Origin: Kaistia hirudinis
GTDB taxonomy: Bacteria; Pseudomonadota; Alphaproteobacteria; Rhizobiales; Kaistiaceae
Length of the DNA: 64,000 nucleotides
Direction of reading: 5' to 3'
Assembly: GCF_014196455.1 (NCBI RefSeq)
Contig: NZ_JACIDS010000005.1
Location: 558,001 to 622,000 of the forward strand
A program made the translations under genes and the position numbers. Shown here piece by piece: positions 25,270 to 33,809 of this stretch (positions are counted from its first letter, which is position 1; each line of letters begins with the position of its first letter). The notes under the pieces were generated by a model. That model was not told the origin of the DNA, ran no database searches, and saw only the letters and a list, made by a program, of their open reading frames with translations.

Positions 25270-27588
25270 TTATGGCGTGGCGCGCCCGGCATCCGCGAGC
25301 CTGCCTTGATCGCGCGCAAGGAGCATCCATGCGATCGCCGCGGCGACCCACGCCATGAGCGCGAGCGCCGATCCATGGATGGCGACGGCGTTCGCGATCG
25401 GATGCCAGACCCAGACCATCCCGAACCAGCCGAGCGAGACGATCGCAACGACGGCGCCGATCCAGACGGGCAGCGCCGCGATCGCCAGCGCGCCCGCGAC
25501 GAGGATCAGCAGCAGCGAGCCATAGGGCTGCTGGTGCGTGATGGCGGGCGGCAGCATGGTGAGAAGACCGAGGACGACACCGGAGAGACCCGCAACGGCA
25601 GCCCAGATCGCGAAGCTGCGATAGGTGGCGTCGCGCCTGCGCAGGAGCGGCAACAGGGGCACAAGGAGAAGTCCGAGCCCGGCGACCGCCAGCGCATGGG
25701 CGACGGAGAGAAAGCCGTAGATCCGCGCCGTTCCGAGCCAGCCGGCCGCAGGCGAATGCGACGCCATTTCCGGCATGCCGAAATCCGGCGCGGCAAACCC
25801 CAGAGACAGCGCAATGCTGGCCCATTTGCCGCGGAGCCAGTCGTCGAAGGTCATATTGCGATAGGCGTCGGCGATCGCGGACAGCAGCGGACGCGTGCGG
25901 TTGCCCGCGTCGAAATCGAATGCCAGCGCGAAGCGCAGCAGGGCGTTCCCGCCGGGCTGAATCACCGCCTGCCAATAGAACCACGGCGAGGCAAGGACCA
26001 GCGCCAGGAGCGTCGCGCGCGCCAGTGCCCCCACGCCCTGCCGCAGCAAGGTCCGTGCGAAGATGACGGCGATGGGGACGCAGGCGAAGAGATTGCTCGA
26101 ATGCGTCAGCACGCCGGCCATCGCCGCGAGCCCCGCAAGCGCCAGCACCACCCCATCCCGACGTCGCTCGACGGAAAGACCGAAGAGCAGATCGAAGGCG
26201 ATCAGGACATAGGTCGCGCCGAGCAGCTTCGGCCAGGCGAAGACCGAGTTGAAGAACAGGAACGGCGTCGTCCCGGCGAGGAGGAAAACGACAGGAAGCC
26301 GCGCAGGATCGAGCCGGCGGACGATCTCGACGAGGACGGCGACCCATGTCGTCAGCAGCACGATCGCCGCCATCATATAGGCCGTGGGAAGGAAGATCTC
26401 GCCAAAGCCATTCTTGAACGGGGGCAGCACGAGGACGCGCAGCGCGGCGAGCAGCGCACTCATGAGCGGGACACGGTCGGTGGCGAGCCACGGCCCCCAC
26501 GTGATCTTCTGGAGTTCGGCGCCCCCGAACAGCGCCTCGGAAAACAGGAAGGGCACCTGGTTGTCGCTGGACCAGCGTACCGGCGTGAAGAGGCCGTTGA
26601 TCCACCAGCTGCCACCGCCATTGTCGCCGGCCGTCACGACACCAGCGTAGAACAGCGCAACCGCGAGCCAGAGGCCGGCCGGCAACGCGATGGCGCGCAG
26701 GAAGTCGGCCGTCCAGTTCCTGGCGCGGAAGACGATGCCGAGCGCGCCGAGCAGCACCGCCGCGCCCGCCACCTGCGTGAACACGATGCCGGGAGCGGCG
26801 CCGACGGTGAAGGCCGTGAGCACCGCCATGCCGAAGACGGCGGTGCCGACCATGCCGGCCGCGACAGGGCCTGTCCCGGGACGGATCCGCGACACGGCGA
26901 AGGCCGAGACCAGCCAGAGCGGCAGAAAGAGCGACCAGCTCGCGACAATGGCGAGGGCCCGCGCGAACATGCCGGTCTGCGCCTGATACATGGCCCATGA
27001 AACGGCGAACGGCGTGCCGAGCGAGATGAACTCCTTGCCGTCGACCGCGGCCTCGACGCGCACCTGGCCGGCGCAGAAATCGTCCGGCAGGGCGATGAAG
27101 CTGGTGGCACGCCGATCATTCATGCGGAAGCGCGAAACCGGATAGGTCGCGCCGCTATCCACACAACGGATCTCGATGCGATTGCCCGGAACCTCGTCGG
27201 GAAACCCCGCATAGGGAACGGCGATGTAGGGCGGCGGATCGAACGGCGCCGACTGGACGGAGCCATGGGGGCGCCGTTCCGGCGTTCCGATCGCCTGCCA
27301 GAAGCGAAACGACGGATCGCTCCAGAACGCATGCGGGATGGCGAGCGGATCCGACATCCCGGAATCGAGCTTGAAGTCCCCGCTGGTCGTCCATCCGTTG
27401 GGAGCGACCAGCACCCGCGGGGCGCTCGATCCGGGGAGAAGCGACCATAGGCCGACAGCGATCCAGACCAGCGCGGCGACCACAATCACGCCTCGGACGA
27501 TGGCGCCGCCAAGCGACCCTAGACGGACGCCATCGGATCGACTGCCTTCGACTCGCTCCTTCATGGCCTGCCCCGCCCCGCTCATCAA
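25270..27588 (-). CDS. Large polytopic membrane protein, possible GT-C-type glycosyltransferase
   Basis: The 772-aa protein has one N-terminal helix (about 30-52), a roughly 150-residue extracytoplasmic region, then about 12-14 helices. This is the general layout of GT-C glycosyltransferases and related glycan-assembly proteins, but I see no definitive catalytic motif. Its start overlaps the stop of the upstream GT-C gene by 4 bp (ATGA), so the two are translationally coupled. Opposite lies the polyprenyl-phosphate sugar cluster, which could supply its donor. Function beyond envelope glycan transfer or assembly is not claimed. Confidence 0.7.
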   Translation of the reverse strand: MMSGAGQAMKERVEGSRSDGVRLGSLGGAIVRGVIVVAALVWIAVGLWSLLPGSSAPRVLVAPNGWTTSGDFKLDSGMSDPLAIPHAFWSDPSFRFWQAIGTPERRPHGSVQSAPFDPPPYIAVPYAGFPDEVPGNRIEIRCVDSGATYPVSRFRMNDRRATSFIALPDDFCAGQVRVEAAVDGKEFISLGTPFAVSWAMYQAQTGMFARALAIVASWSLFLPLWLVSAFAVSRIRPGTGPVAAGMVGTAVFGMAVLTAFTVGAAPGIVFTQVAGAAVLLGALGIVFRARNWTADFLRAIALPAGLWLAVALFYAGVVTAGDNGGGSWWINGLFTPVRWSSDNQVPFLFSEALFGGAELQKITWGPWLATDRVPLMSALLAALRVLVLPPFKNGFGEIFLPTAYMMAAIVLLTTWVAVLVEIVRRLDPARLPVVFLLAGTTPFLFFNSVFAWPKLLGATYVLIAFDLLFGLSVERRRDGVVLALAGLAAMAGVLTHSSNLFACVPIAVIFARTLLRQGVGALARATLLALVLASPWFYWQAVIQPGGNALLRFALAFDFDAGNRTRPLLSAIADAYRNMTFDDWLRGKWASIALSLGFAAPDFGMPEMASHSPAAGWLGTARIYGFLSVAHALAVAGLGLLLVPLLPLLRRRDATYRSFAIWAAVAGLSGVVLGLLTMLPPAITHQQPYGSLLLILVAGALAIAALPVWIGAVVAIVSLGWFGMVWVWHPIANAVAIHGSALALMAWVAAAIAWMLLARDQGRLADAGRATP

Positions 27589-29123
27589 GATTTCGCCGCA
27601 GCCAGAACGCGGCAGCTTCCGGCCTCTCCGATGACGGCCCGGTCGGAGAGATAGGCCTGGATCAGATCACTCGCGCTGTCATAGCCGGTCGTGCCGCAAT
27701 CGACGATGGCGCCCACAGGAAGCCCGCCGAGAAAGGCGTCGGGGTGCTGGAACAGGCTTTCGAACATCGAGCGCGGGAACCAGGTCGACATGACCGCGCC
27801 GCGGCGTTCGGCGAGATAGGGCACGAGCGACGACCAGTCCTGGCCGAACACAACGACGACAGAATTCTCCGGCGTCACGCGCTTGACGATCTCCGCCGCG
27901 CGATAGGTCGGCTCCTGCGTGAAATCCTGCCGGATCTCCTGACCGAAGCCGCTCAGGAAGAATGAGATCTGCGCGACGAGAAGAGCGGCCAGGGCGGCGA
28001 GGCCGCCGAGCCAGACGCGATCGAGAAGAGCCTGGATGCCGATCGCCGCCGCGCCGATCGCGAAGACGGCATTGGCGACCTGATAGTAATTATGGGTCGT
28101 GTGCAGATTGGTGAAGACCAGGAACGGCACCATGAAGCCGATGACGCAGAGCAGCGCGGGCATGCGGTAGCGGCGCTGCGTCAATGCGAACAGCGCCAGC
28201 AGCGCGGCCAGCCAAGCGAGCCGCCCGAACGTGTCCTTGGCCACGCGATCGGCGATGGTGTCGACCCAGAGCTTGGCAGCAAAGCGCGCCGGCCATTCGC
28301 CGAAATTCCACTCCGTCAGCACGGCGGAGGTGAGCAGCGAACCGCCCTCGCTGCGCAGTTTCACGATGTCGCTATAGCGAACCCAGACCGCGCCGATGGC
28401 GAGCGGCCCGAGCGTTACGATGCTGGCGATGATGCATCGGACAAGGGCGGCCCCGAAAGCGCGGCGTCGCAGATCCGCGATGAACGCCGTGGCGAAGATG
28501 AGGAAGCCGATCACGACGAAGGCCGGAAACGTGGTCGACTTGGCAAGGACGCAGGCGGTGCCGGCCAGGAATGTGACGAGCGCCGCGACGAGGGAGGGAC
28601 GCTCTTGCAGGCGGGCGAAGAAGGCGAGCCAGACGAGGCCGAAGAACAGCGCCGTCGTCTCGATCATGATGGTCCGCGACCAGAAGACGTAGATCGGCGC
28701 GGCGAGAAAGAGCGCGGCAGCGATCAGGAACGTCGTCTCCGGCAAGCGGTACTGACGGCACAGCATTCGCATCGGCCACAGACAGCCGAGGAAGAAGGCC
28801 GAAGCCACCAGGCGGCCGGAGACGTCGATCGACAGGCCTGTCCATGCCAGGGCGGCCACAAACCACTGGTAGAGTGGAAACTCGAACGGGATCGACCAGG
28901 GCGCGCCGAGTATCGGCGTCTCATAGGCGATCAGTGGCCCGCCCTTGAGCAGCCAATAGGCGGAAATGGCGGTCTGCGACTGCCGGAAGGAGTGGCTGCC
29001 GAGCGGGGGGTGCGTCAGCCCGGCCAGAAGCCAGTAGAGATCATAGGCGACGAGCGCCAGGACCAGGGCGCCGAGCAGCATGACAATCGGACGCTGCAAC
29101 GCGGCTGGGGTGGCGAACGGCAT
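27585..29123 (-). CDS. GT39/ArnT-like GT-C glycosyltransferase
   Basis: The 512-aa protein has an N-terminal helix followed by a periplasmic loop with LTHPPLGSHSFRQSQTA and then about 10-12 helices. This fits the PMT_2/ArnT-type GT-C family, which transfers sugars from polyprenyl-phosphate donors on the periplasmic face. The C-terminal soluble part (about 390-510, VVVFGQDWSSLVPYLAERRG) is also usual. It leads a two-gene operon divergent from the DprE1/DprE2/UbiA genes by 197 bp, so use of a polyprenyl-phosphate pentose is a reasonable inference. The acceptor is unknown. Confidence 0.82.
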   Translation of the reverse strand: MPFATPAALQRPIVMLLGALVLALVAYDLYWLLAGLTHPPLGSHSFRQSQTAISAYWLLKGGPLIAYETPILGAPWSIPFEFPLYQWFVAALAWTGLSIDVSGRLVASAFFLGCLWPMRMLCRQYRLPETTFLIAAALFLAAPIYVFWSRTIMIETTALFFGLVWLAFFARLQERPSLVAALVTFLAGTACVLAKSTTFPAFVVIGFLIFATAFIADLRRRAFGAALVRCIIASIVTLGPLAIGAVWVRYSDIVKLRSEGGSLLTSAVLTEWNFGEWPARFAAKLWVDTIADRVAKDTFGRLAWLAALLALFALTQRRYRMPALLCVIGFMVPFLVFTNLHTTHNYYQVANAVFAIGAAAIGIQALLDRVWLGGLAALAALLVAQISFFLSGFGQEIRQDFTQEPTYRAAEIVKRVTPENSVVVVFGQDWSSLVPYLAERRGAVMSTWFPRSMFESLFQHPDAFLGGLPVGAIVDCGTTGYDSASDLIQAYLSDRAVIGEAGSCRVLAAAKS

Positions 29124-29320
29124 CGAAGAATCCCGGCAGATCGAAGGATGCCTGGATAAGGCGGTGCTTCGGCACGCTTTTCAAGTATGCCGATCACGAT
29201 TTCCGAGCGGGCCAGCAGCAATGCCGCACCTGTGCGTGGCAGCACATCGTCCTTCGAGAACGATGTTGGCACCGGCGTCTGACAATTGCTTGTTGCATCG
29301 CCCTGGCATAGACAGCATCC

Positions 29321-30787
29321 ATGCGGGAACGGTCAGAATTCGAGCAGTCCGATCAGGCAGCGGCCAAGACAGCTTGGCCGCTGGTGGTCGATATGGATGG
29401 CACCTTTCTCAAGGTCGACACGCTCTACGAATCCTTCGCGGCAGCGATCTTCAGCCGTCCGCTGCAGGCCATCGCCGCCTTGCGCAAGATCCCGGCCGGC
29501 ATCGCGCACTTCAAGTCGACGCTCGCGGGGATCGCGATACCGGAAGCCGAAACGCTGCCGGTGCGCGAGGATCTGCTCGATTTCATCCGCGAGGAACACG
29601 CGGCCGGTCGCCAGGTCCACCTCGCCACCGCGGCGGACGAGCGTATCGCTGAGCGCGTCGCTTCCGAATACGCCTTTTTCGACGGCTTCGACGCCAGCGA
29701 CGCCGGGGTCAATCTCAAGGGTGCACGCAAGGCGGCGCGGCTCGCGGAACGCTTCCCGGACGGCTATGCCTATGTCGGGGACGGCACCGTCGACCTGCCG
29801 GTCTGGTCGGGCGCCAAGGCCGCGCTCGTCGTGGATCGTGGCGAAGGCCTGCCCGGACGGGTCGAGAAGCTCGGCACGCCGATCGAGCGCGTCTTCCCCG
29901 AGCGCCAGCAGCGCGTCGCCGCCTGGTGGAAGGCGCTCCGACCGCATCAATGGGCCAAGAATGCCCTCGTCTTCATCCCGCTGGCGCTCGGCTGGACGCA
30001 GATCGAGCACGGCGACGTGCTGTCGACCCTGCTCGCGGCGATCCTGCTCTGCGCCATCGCGTCGCTCACCTATTGCGTCAACGACATCGCCGATCTTGCC
30101 GCCGACCGCCGGCACTGGTCGAAGCGCAAGCGCCCCTTCGCATCCGGCCGGCTGCCGGTCCGGGACGGCATGGTCGCGGCGGCGCTCGGCATCCCGCTGC
30201 TGCTCGTCGCGGGCACGCTCATTTCCGGCGGCGTCGGTCTCGGCCTGCTCGCCTATGTCGTCATCACGCTGGCCTATTCCTTCGGCCTCAAGCGGGTGCC
30301 CATTCTCGACACCTTCGTGATCGCGGCGCTGTTCACGCTGCGCCTCCTGATCGGCACCGAGGCAGCCAACCTGCCACCGTCGCCCTGGCTGCTGACCTTC
30401 TCGATGTTCTTCTTCTTCTCGCTCGCGATCGCCAAGCGGCACACGGAGATCCTGCGCGCGGCCGAGAAGGCGACGGGTAAGATCGGCGGCCGCGGCTATC
30501 ATGTCGAGGATCGCGAGGTGACGCTCGCCTTCGGCATCGCCTCGGCACTCGCCTCGATCCTGATCATGGTCAACTATCTGATGGACGAGGTGTTTACACG
30601 CGACGTCTATGCGAGCCCGGTCTTCCTCTGGGCGGTGCCGGCCGTCATCTTCCTGTGGATCAGCCGCGTCTGGCTGCTGTCCCATCGCGGCCTGATGACC
30701 GACGATCCCGTGATCTTCGCGCTCAAGGACAGGCTCAGCATCGGCCTCGGCGCCATCGTGCTGCTCGCCTTCGTCTTGGCCATCTAG
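29321..30787 (+). CDS. HAD phosphatase-UbiA prenyltransferase fusion (polyprenyl phosphoribosyltransferase-like)
   Basis: In this 488-aa protein, residues about 15-190 form a HAD hydrolase domain (nucleophile loop VVDMDGTFLKVD, and GDGTVDLPVW). Residues about 205-485 form a UbiA membrane domain with the Mg-binding motif CVNDIADLAADR and KRPFASGRLP. UbiA members of this type include mycobacterial Rv3806c, which joins decaprenyl phosphate with PRPP. In mycobacteria the resulting 5-phosphate is removed by a separate phosphatase; here the fused HAD domain could do it (inference). It is the first gene of a run with DprE1- and DprE2-like genes. Rhizobial NoeC, of Nod-factor arabinosylation, is another UbiA relative. 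Confidence 0.88.
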   Translation: MRERSEFEQSDQAAAKTAWPLVVDMDGTFLKVDTLYESFAAAIFSRPLQAIAALRKIPAGIAHFKSTLAGIAIPEAETLPVREDLLDFIREEHAAGRQVHLATAADERIAERVASEYAFFDGFDASDAGVNLKGARKAARLAERFPDGYAYVGDGTVDLPVWSGAKAALVVDRGEGLPGRVEKLGTPIERVFPERQQRVAAWWKALRPHQWAKNALVFIPLALGWTQIEHGDVLSTLLAAILLCAIASLTYCVNDIADLAADRRHWSKRKRPFASGRLPVRDGMVAAALGIPLLLVAGTLISGGVGLGLLAYVVITLAYSFGLKRVPILDTFVIAALFTLRLLIGTEAANLPPSPWLLTFSMFFFFSLAIAKRHTEILRAAEKATGKIGGRGYHVEDREVTLAFGIASALASILIMVNYLMDEVFTRDVYASPVFLWAVPAVIFLWISRVWLLSHRGLMTDDPVIFALKDRLSIGLGAIVLLAFVLAI

Positions 30788-30788
30788 C

Positions 30789-32114
30789 ATGGCAGGCTTT
30801 GTCGCGACGGATCGGCTGCAATCTTGGGGACGGGTGACGCGCCCCAGCCAGAACGTCGCTTCGCCGCATTTCGCTGACGAACTGCCGTCGCTCGTCGCAG
30901 GCGCAGGCGACACAAGGCTCGGCGTCGGCCTGATGCGGTCCTACGGCGACAGCAACCTCAATCCCGATGGGTCCGTCATCCGCATGACGGGGCTCGACCG
31001 GATCCACCATTTTGATCCGGCGAGCCACGTGCTGCGGGCCGATGCGGGCCTTTCGCTCGACAGCCTGATCCGAACCGTCCTGCCGCACGGGCTCTTCCCC
31101 GCCGTCGTTCCGGGGACGCGGTTCGTCACGCTCGGCGGCGCGGTGGGCAATGACATCCACGGCAAGAACCACCATCGCTTCGGCACATTCGGCAATCATG
31201 TGCGACGCCTTTCGCTGATGCGCTCGGATGGCCGGCGGATCGAACTCGGGCCCGATGACGAAAGCGGCCTGTTCGCCGCGACGATCGGCGGTCTCGGCCT
31301 CACCGGCCTGATCGAATGGGTCGAGATCGCCCTGCGCGCCATACCGGGCGCGATGATTGACGCGGAGACGATCCCCTTCGAATCGCTGGAAGAGTTCTTC
31401 GCCCTGGCGGACGAAAGCATCACGACGCATGAACACACGGTGTCGTGGATCGATTGCACGCGGATTGACGGGACGAAGATGCGCGGCCTGTTCATGCGCG
31501 GCAATTGCTCGGCTGATCCGGATCGGCCGCCCCACGCCGCGCGTCCCCGCCTCGGCATGCCGCTCGAACTGCCGCGTTTCGCGCTGAACCCGCTGACGCT
31601 CAGCCTCTTCAACGAGGCCTATTATCGCTTCGGCCGCCTGCGCGCCGGACGCTCGAAGGTGCACTACGCGCCATTCTTCTTCCCCCTCGACGGCATCATG
31701 CACTGGAACCGGCTCTATGGCCGCGACGGAATGTTCCAGTATCAATGCGTCGTGCCGCCCGGCGCCTCGCTCGACGCAACGGCAGAACTGCTCAAGATCA
31801 TCGCGGCCAGCGGCGAAGGCTCCTTCCTCGCCGTGCTGAAGACATTCGGCAGCAACGCCTCACCGGGGCTGCTCTCCTTCCCACGCGAGGGCACGACGCT
31901 GGCGCTCGACTTCCGCAATCGCGGGCCACAGACCCTGGAGCTGCTGGCACGGCTCGACGCGGTCGTGTTCGAGGCCGACGGCCGTCTCTATCCCGCCAAG
32001 GATGGACGGATGAGTGCACGCATGTTCCAAAGCGGCTATCCTCGGCTGGAGGCGTTCACCGCCCATGTCGATCCGCATTTCTCATCGGCCTTCTGGAGGC
32101 GCGTCGCTCCGTGA
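30789..32114 (+). CDS. DprE1-like FAD oxidoreductase (polyprenylphosphoryl-ribose 2'-oxidase)
   Basis: The 441-aa protein has a vanillyl-alcohol-oxidase-type FAD fold: VGLMRSYGDSNLNPDG, PGTRFVTLGGAVGNDIHGKN with the typical GNDIHGKNHH segment of DprE1, and a C-terminal YPAKDGRMSARMF with the lysine corresponding to the active-site lysine region of DprE1. DprE1 oxidises decaprenylphosphoryl-ribose at C2', the first half of epimerisation to arabinose. The start is 1 bp after the UbiA stop, and its stop overlaps the DprE2-like gene by 4 bp. Length is close to mycobacterial DprE1 (about 460 aa). Confidence 0.88.
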   Translation: MAGFVATDRLQSWGRVTRPSQNVASPHFADELPSLVAGAGDTRLGVGLMRSYGDSNLNPDGSVIRMTGLDRIHHFDPASHVLRADAGLSLDSLIRTVLPHGLFPAVVPGTRFVTLGGAVGNDIHGKNHHRFGTFGNHVRRLSLMRSDGRRIELGPDDESGLFAATIGGLGLTGLIEWVEIALRAIPGAMIDAETIPFESLEEFFALADESITTHEHTVSWIDCTRIDGTKMRGLFMRGNCSADPDRPPHAARPRLGMPLELPRFALNPLTLSLFNEAYYRFGRLRAGRSKVHYAPFFFPLDGIMHWNRLYGRDGMFQYQCVVPPGASLDATAELLKIIAASGEGSFLAVLKTFGSNASPGLLSFPREGTTLALDFRNRGPQTLELLARLDAVVFEADGRLYPAKDGRMSARMFQSGYPRLEAFTAHVDPHFSSAFWRRVAP

Positions 32115-32875
32115 CGGACAGGAAACCTCTGCGCGTCCTCATTCTGGGGGCGACTTCGGCGATCGCGGAAGCGACGGCGCGGCTCTATGCGGCCGAAGGC
32201 GCTTCCATCGCGCTCGCGGCCCGTGACGGCACACGGCTGGCGGCGATCGCGGCCGACCTGACCGCGCGCGGCGCGGGATCGGTGCCGATCCTCGCGCGCG
32301 ATCTCGCCGCAATGGACGGCCTCGAGGCCGCCTTCGACGCCATCGTCGCCGAGCTCGGCGGGATCGACCACGTACTGCTCTTCTACGGCGTTCTCGGCGA
32401 GCAGAAGGACGCCGAACGCGACCTCGCAGCGGCGCGGGCGATCCTCGACGTCGACTTCACCTCGGCCGCGCTCTGGTCGCTCGCGGCAGCGAAGCGGCTG
32501 GAGGCGCAGGGCAGCGGCGCCCTCGTCGTCGTCGGCTCGGTCGCCGGCGACCGCGGTCGGCAATCCAACTATATCTATGGCGCCGCGAAGGCGGGTCTCG
32601 CCACCCTGGTCCAGGGCATTGCGCATCGCTTCGCGCTGACGGGCCGCAAGGGGCTCCACGCCGTGGTGGTCAAGCCGGGCTTCGTCGATACGCCGATGAC
32701 CGACGGGCTCAAGAAGGGCGGCCCGCTCTGGGCGAGCCCCGATCAGGTCGCCGCCGTCATCCGCAAGGCTGCGGCGGGAAGCGGGCCCATCGTCTATGCG
32801 CCCTGGTTCTGGCGCTTCATCCTGCTGATCATCCGCCTCGTGCCCGCCCCGATCTTCCACAAGACGAAGCTATGA
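32111..32875 (+). CDS. DprE2-like SDR (polyprenylphosphoryl-2-keto-pentose reductase)
   Basis: The 254-aa SDR has VLILGATSAIAEATARLYA, VVVGSVAGDRGRQSNY and catalytic YGAAKAG, all as in DprE2, plus the C-terminal hydrophobic anchor-like stretch FWRFILLIIRLVPAP. DprE2 reduces the keto intermediate made by DprE1 to the arabinose form using NADH. GTG at 32111 overlaps the DprE1-like stop. The tight coupling of both halves of the epimerase supports the assignment beyond a generic SDR call. Confidence 0.87.
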   Translation: MTDRKPLRVLILGATSAIAEATARLYAAEGASIALAARDGTRLAAIAADLTARGAGSVPILARDLAAMDGLEAAFDAIVAELGGIDHVLLFYGVLGEQKDAERDLAAARAILDVDFTSAALWSLAAAKRLEAQGSGALVVVGSVAGDRGRQSNYIYGAAKAGLATLVQGIAHRFALTGRKGLHAVVVKPGFVDTPMTDGLKKGGPLWASPDQVAAVIRKAAAGSGPIVYAPWFWRFILLIIRLVPAPIFHKTKL

Positions 32876-33798
32876 AGCGTATCGCCATCACCGGCGCGGC
32901 GGGTCTCGTCGGCCAGAACCTCGTCCCGCGCCTGAAAGCGCGCGGCTATTCGATCGTCGCCTTCGACAAGCATCCCGAGAACACGCAGATCCTGCGCGAA
33001 CTCCATCCCGACATCGAAGTGGTGGAAGCGGATCTCGCGCGGCCGGGCGCGTGGGCGGACCGGCTCGCGGGCGTCGACACGCTCGTCATCCTGCAGGCCC
33101 AGATCGGCGGCCTCGACGAGGCCGAATTCGTGCGCAACAACGTGACGGCGACGGAGCACCTGATCGCCGCCGCCCGTAGCCATGCCATCGGCTATGTCGT
33201 CCAGATCTCCTCGTCGGTGGTGAACTCGCGCGCCGACGATTTCTACACCCGCACCAAGACGGCGCAGGAGAAGCTGTTCGCCGCGGTCGATATCCCGCAT
33301 GTCGTGCTGCGCCCGACGCTGATGTTCGGCTGGTTCGACCGCAAGCACCTCGGCTGGCTGCGCCGCTTCATGGACCGCGTGCCCGTTTTCCCGATCCCCG
33401 GCGATGGCCGCTTCGTCCGGCAGCCGCTCTATGCCGGCGATTTTGCCGCGATCATCGCCTCGGCGATCGAGACGCGCATCACCGGCACCTATGACATTTC
33501 CGGGCTGACGCCGATCGACTATGGCGACCTGATCCGCCTGATCAAGGACGTGACCAAGGCCCGGGCCCGCATCGTCCATATCCCCTACCGGCTGTTCTGG
33601 CTGCTGCTATGGGCCTATGCGAAGGTGAACAGCAATCCGCCGTTCACGACGCGCCAGCTCGAGGCGCTGGTGATTCCGGAGACCTTTCCCGTGATCGACT
33701 GGCCCGGCATCTTCGCCGTTCCGGAGACGCCGCTGCGCAAGGCGATCGAGGAAACCTATCTCGACGAGCGCTACGCCGAGATCACGCTCTCCTTCTGA
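32872..33798 (+). CDS. NAD-dependent epimerase/dehydratase (extended SDR)
   Basis: The 308-aa protein has the NAD loop ITGAAGLVGQNLVPRLK, SSSVVNS, and catalytic Tyr-Lys in FYTRTKTAQEK, followed by RPTLMFGWFDRKHLG. It is an extended SDR that could act on a nucleotide sugar or a lipid-linked sugar. A hydrophobic RLFWLLLWAYAK segment at about 242-253 suggests membrane association, which would suit a polyprenyl-linked substrate. It overlaps the DprE2-like gene by 4 bp. The exact reaction is unknown; it is an extra step not present in the mycobacterial DPA pathway. Confidence 0.88.
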   Translation: MKRIAITGAAGLVGQNLVPRLKARGYSIVAFDKHPENTQILRELHPDIEVVEADLARPGAWADRLAGVDTLVILQAQIGGLDEAEFVRNNVTATEHLIAAARSHAIGYVVQISSSVVNSRADDFYTRTKTAQEKLFAAVDIPHVVLRPTLMFGWFDRKHLGWLRRFMDRVPVFPIPGDGRFVRQPLYAGDFAAIIASAIETRITGTYDISGLTPIDYGDLIRLIKDVTKARARIVHIPYRLFWLLLWAYAKVNSNPPFTTRQLEALVIPETFPVIDWPGIFAVPETPLRKAIEETYLDERYAEITLSF

Positions 33799-33809
33799 AG
33801 CGAGGACCC

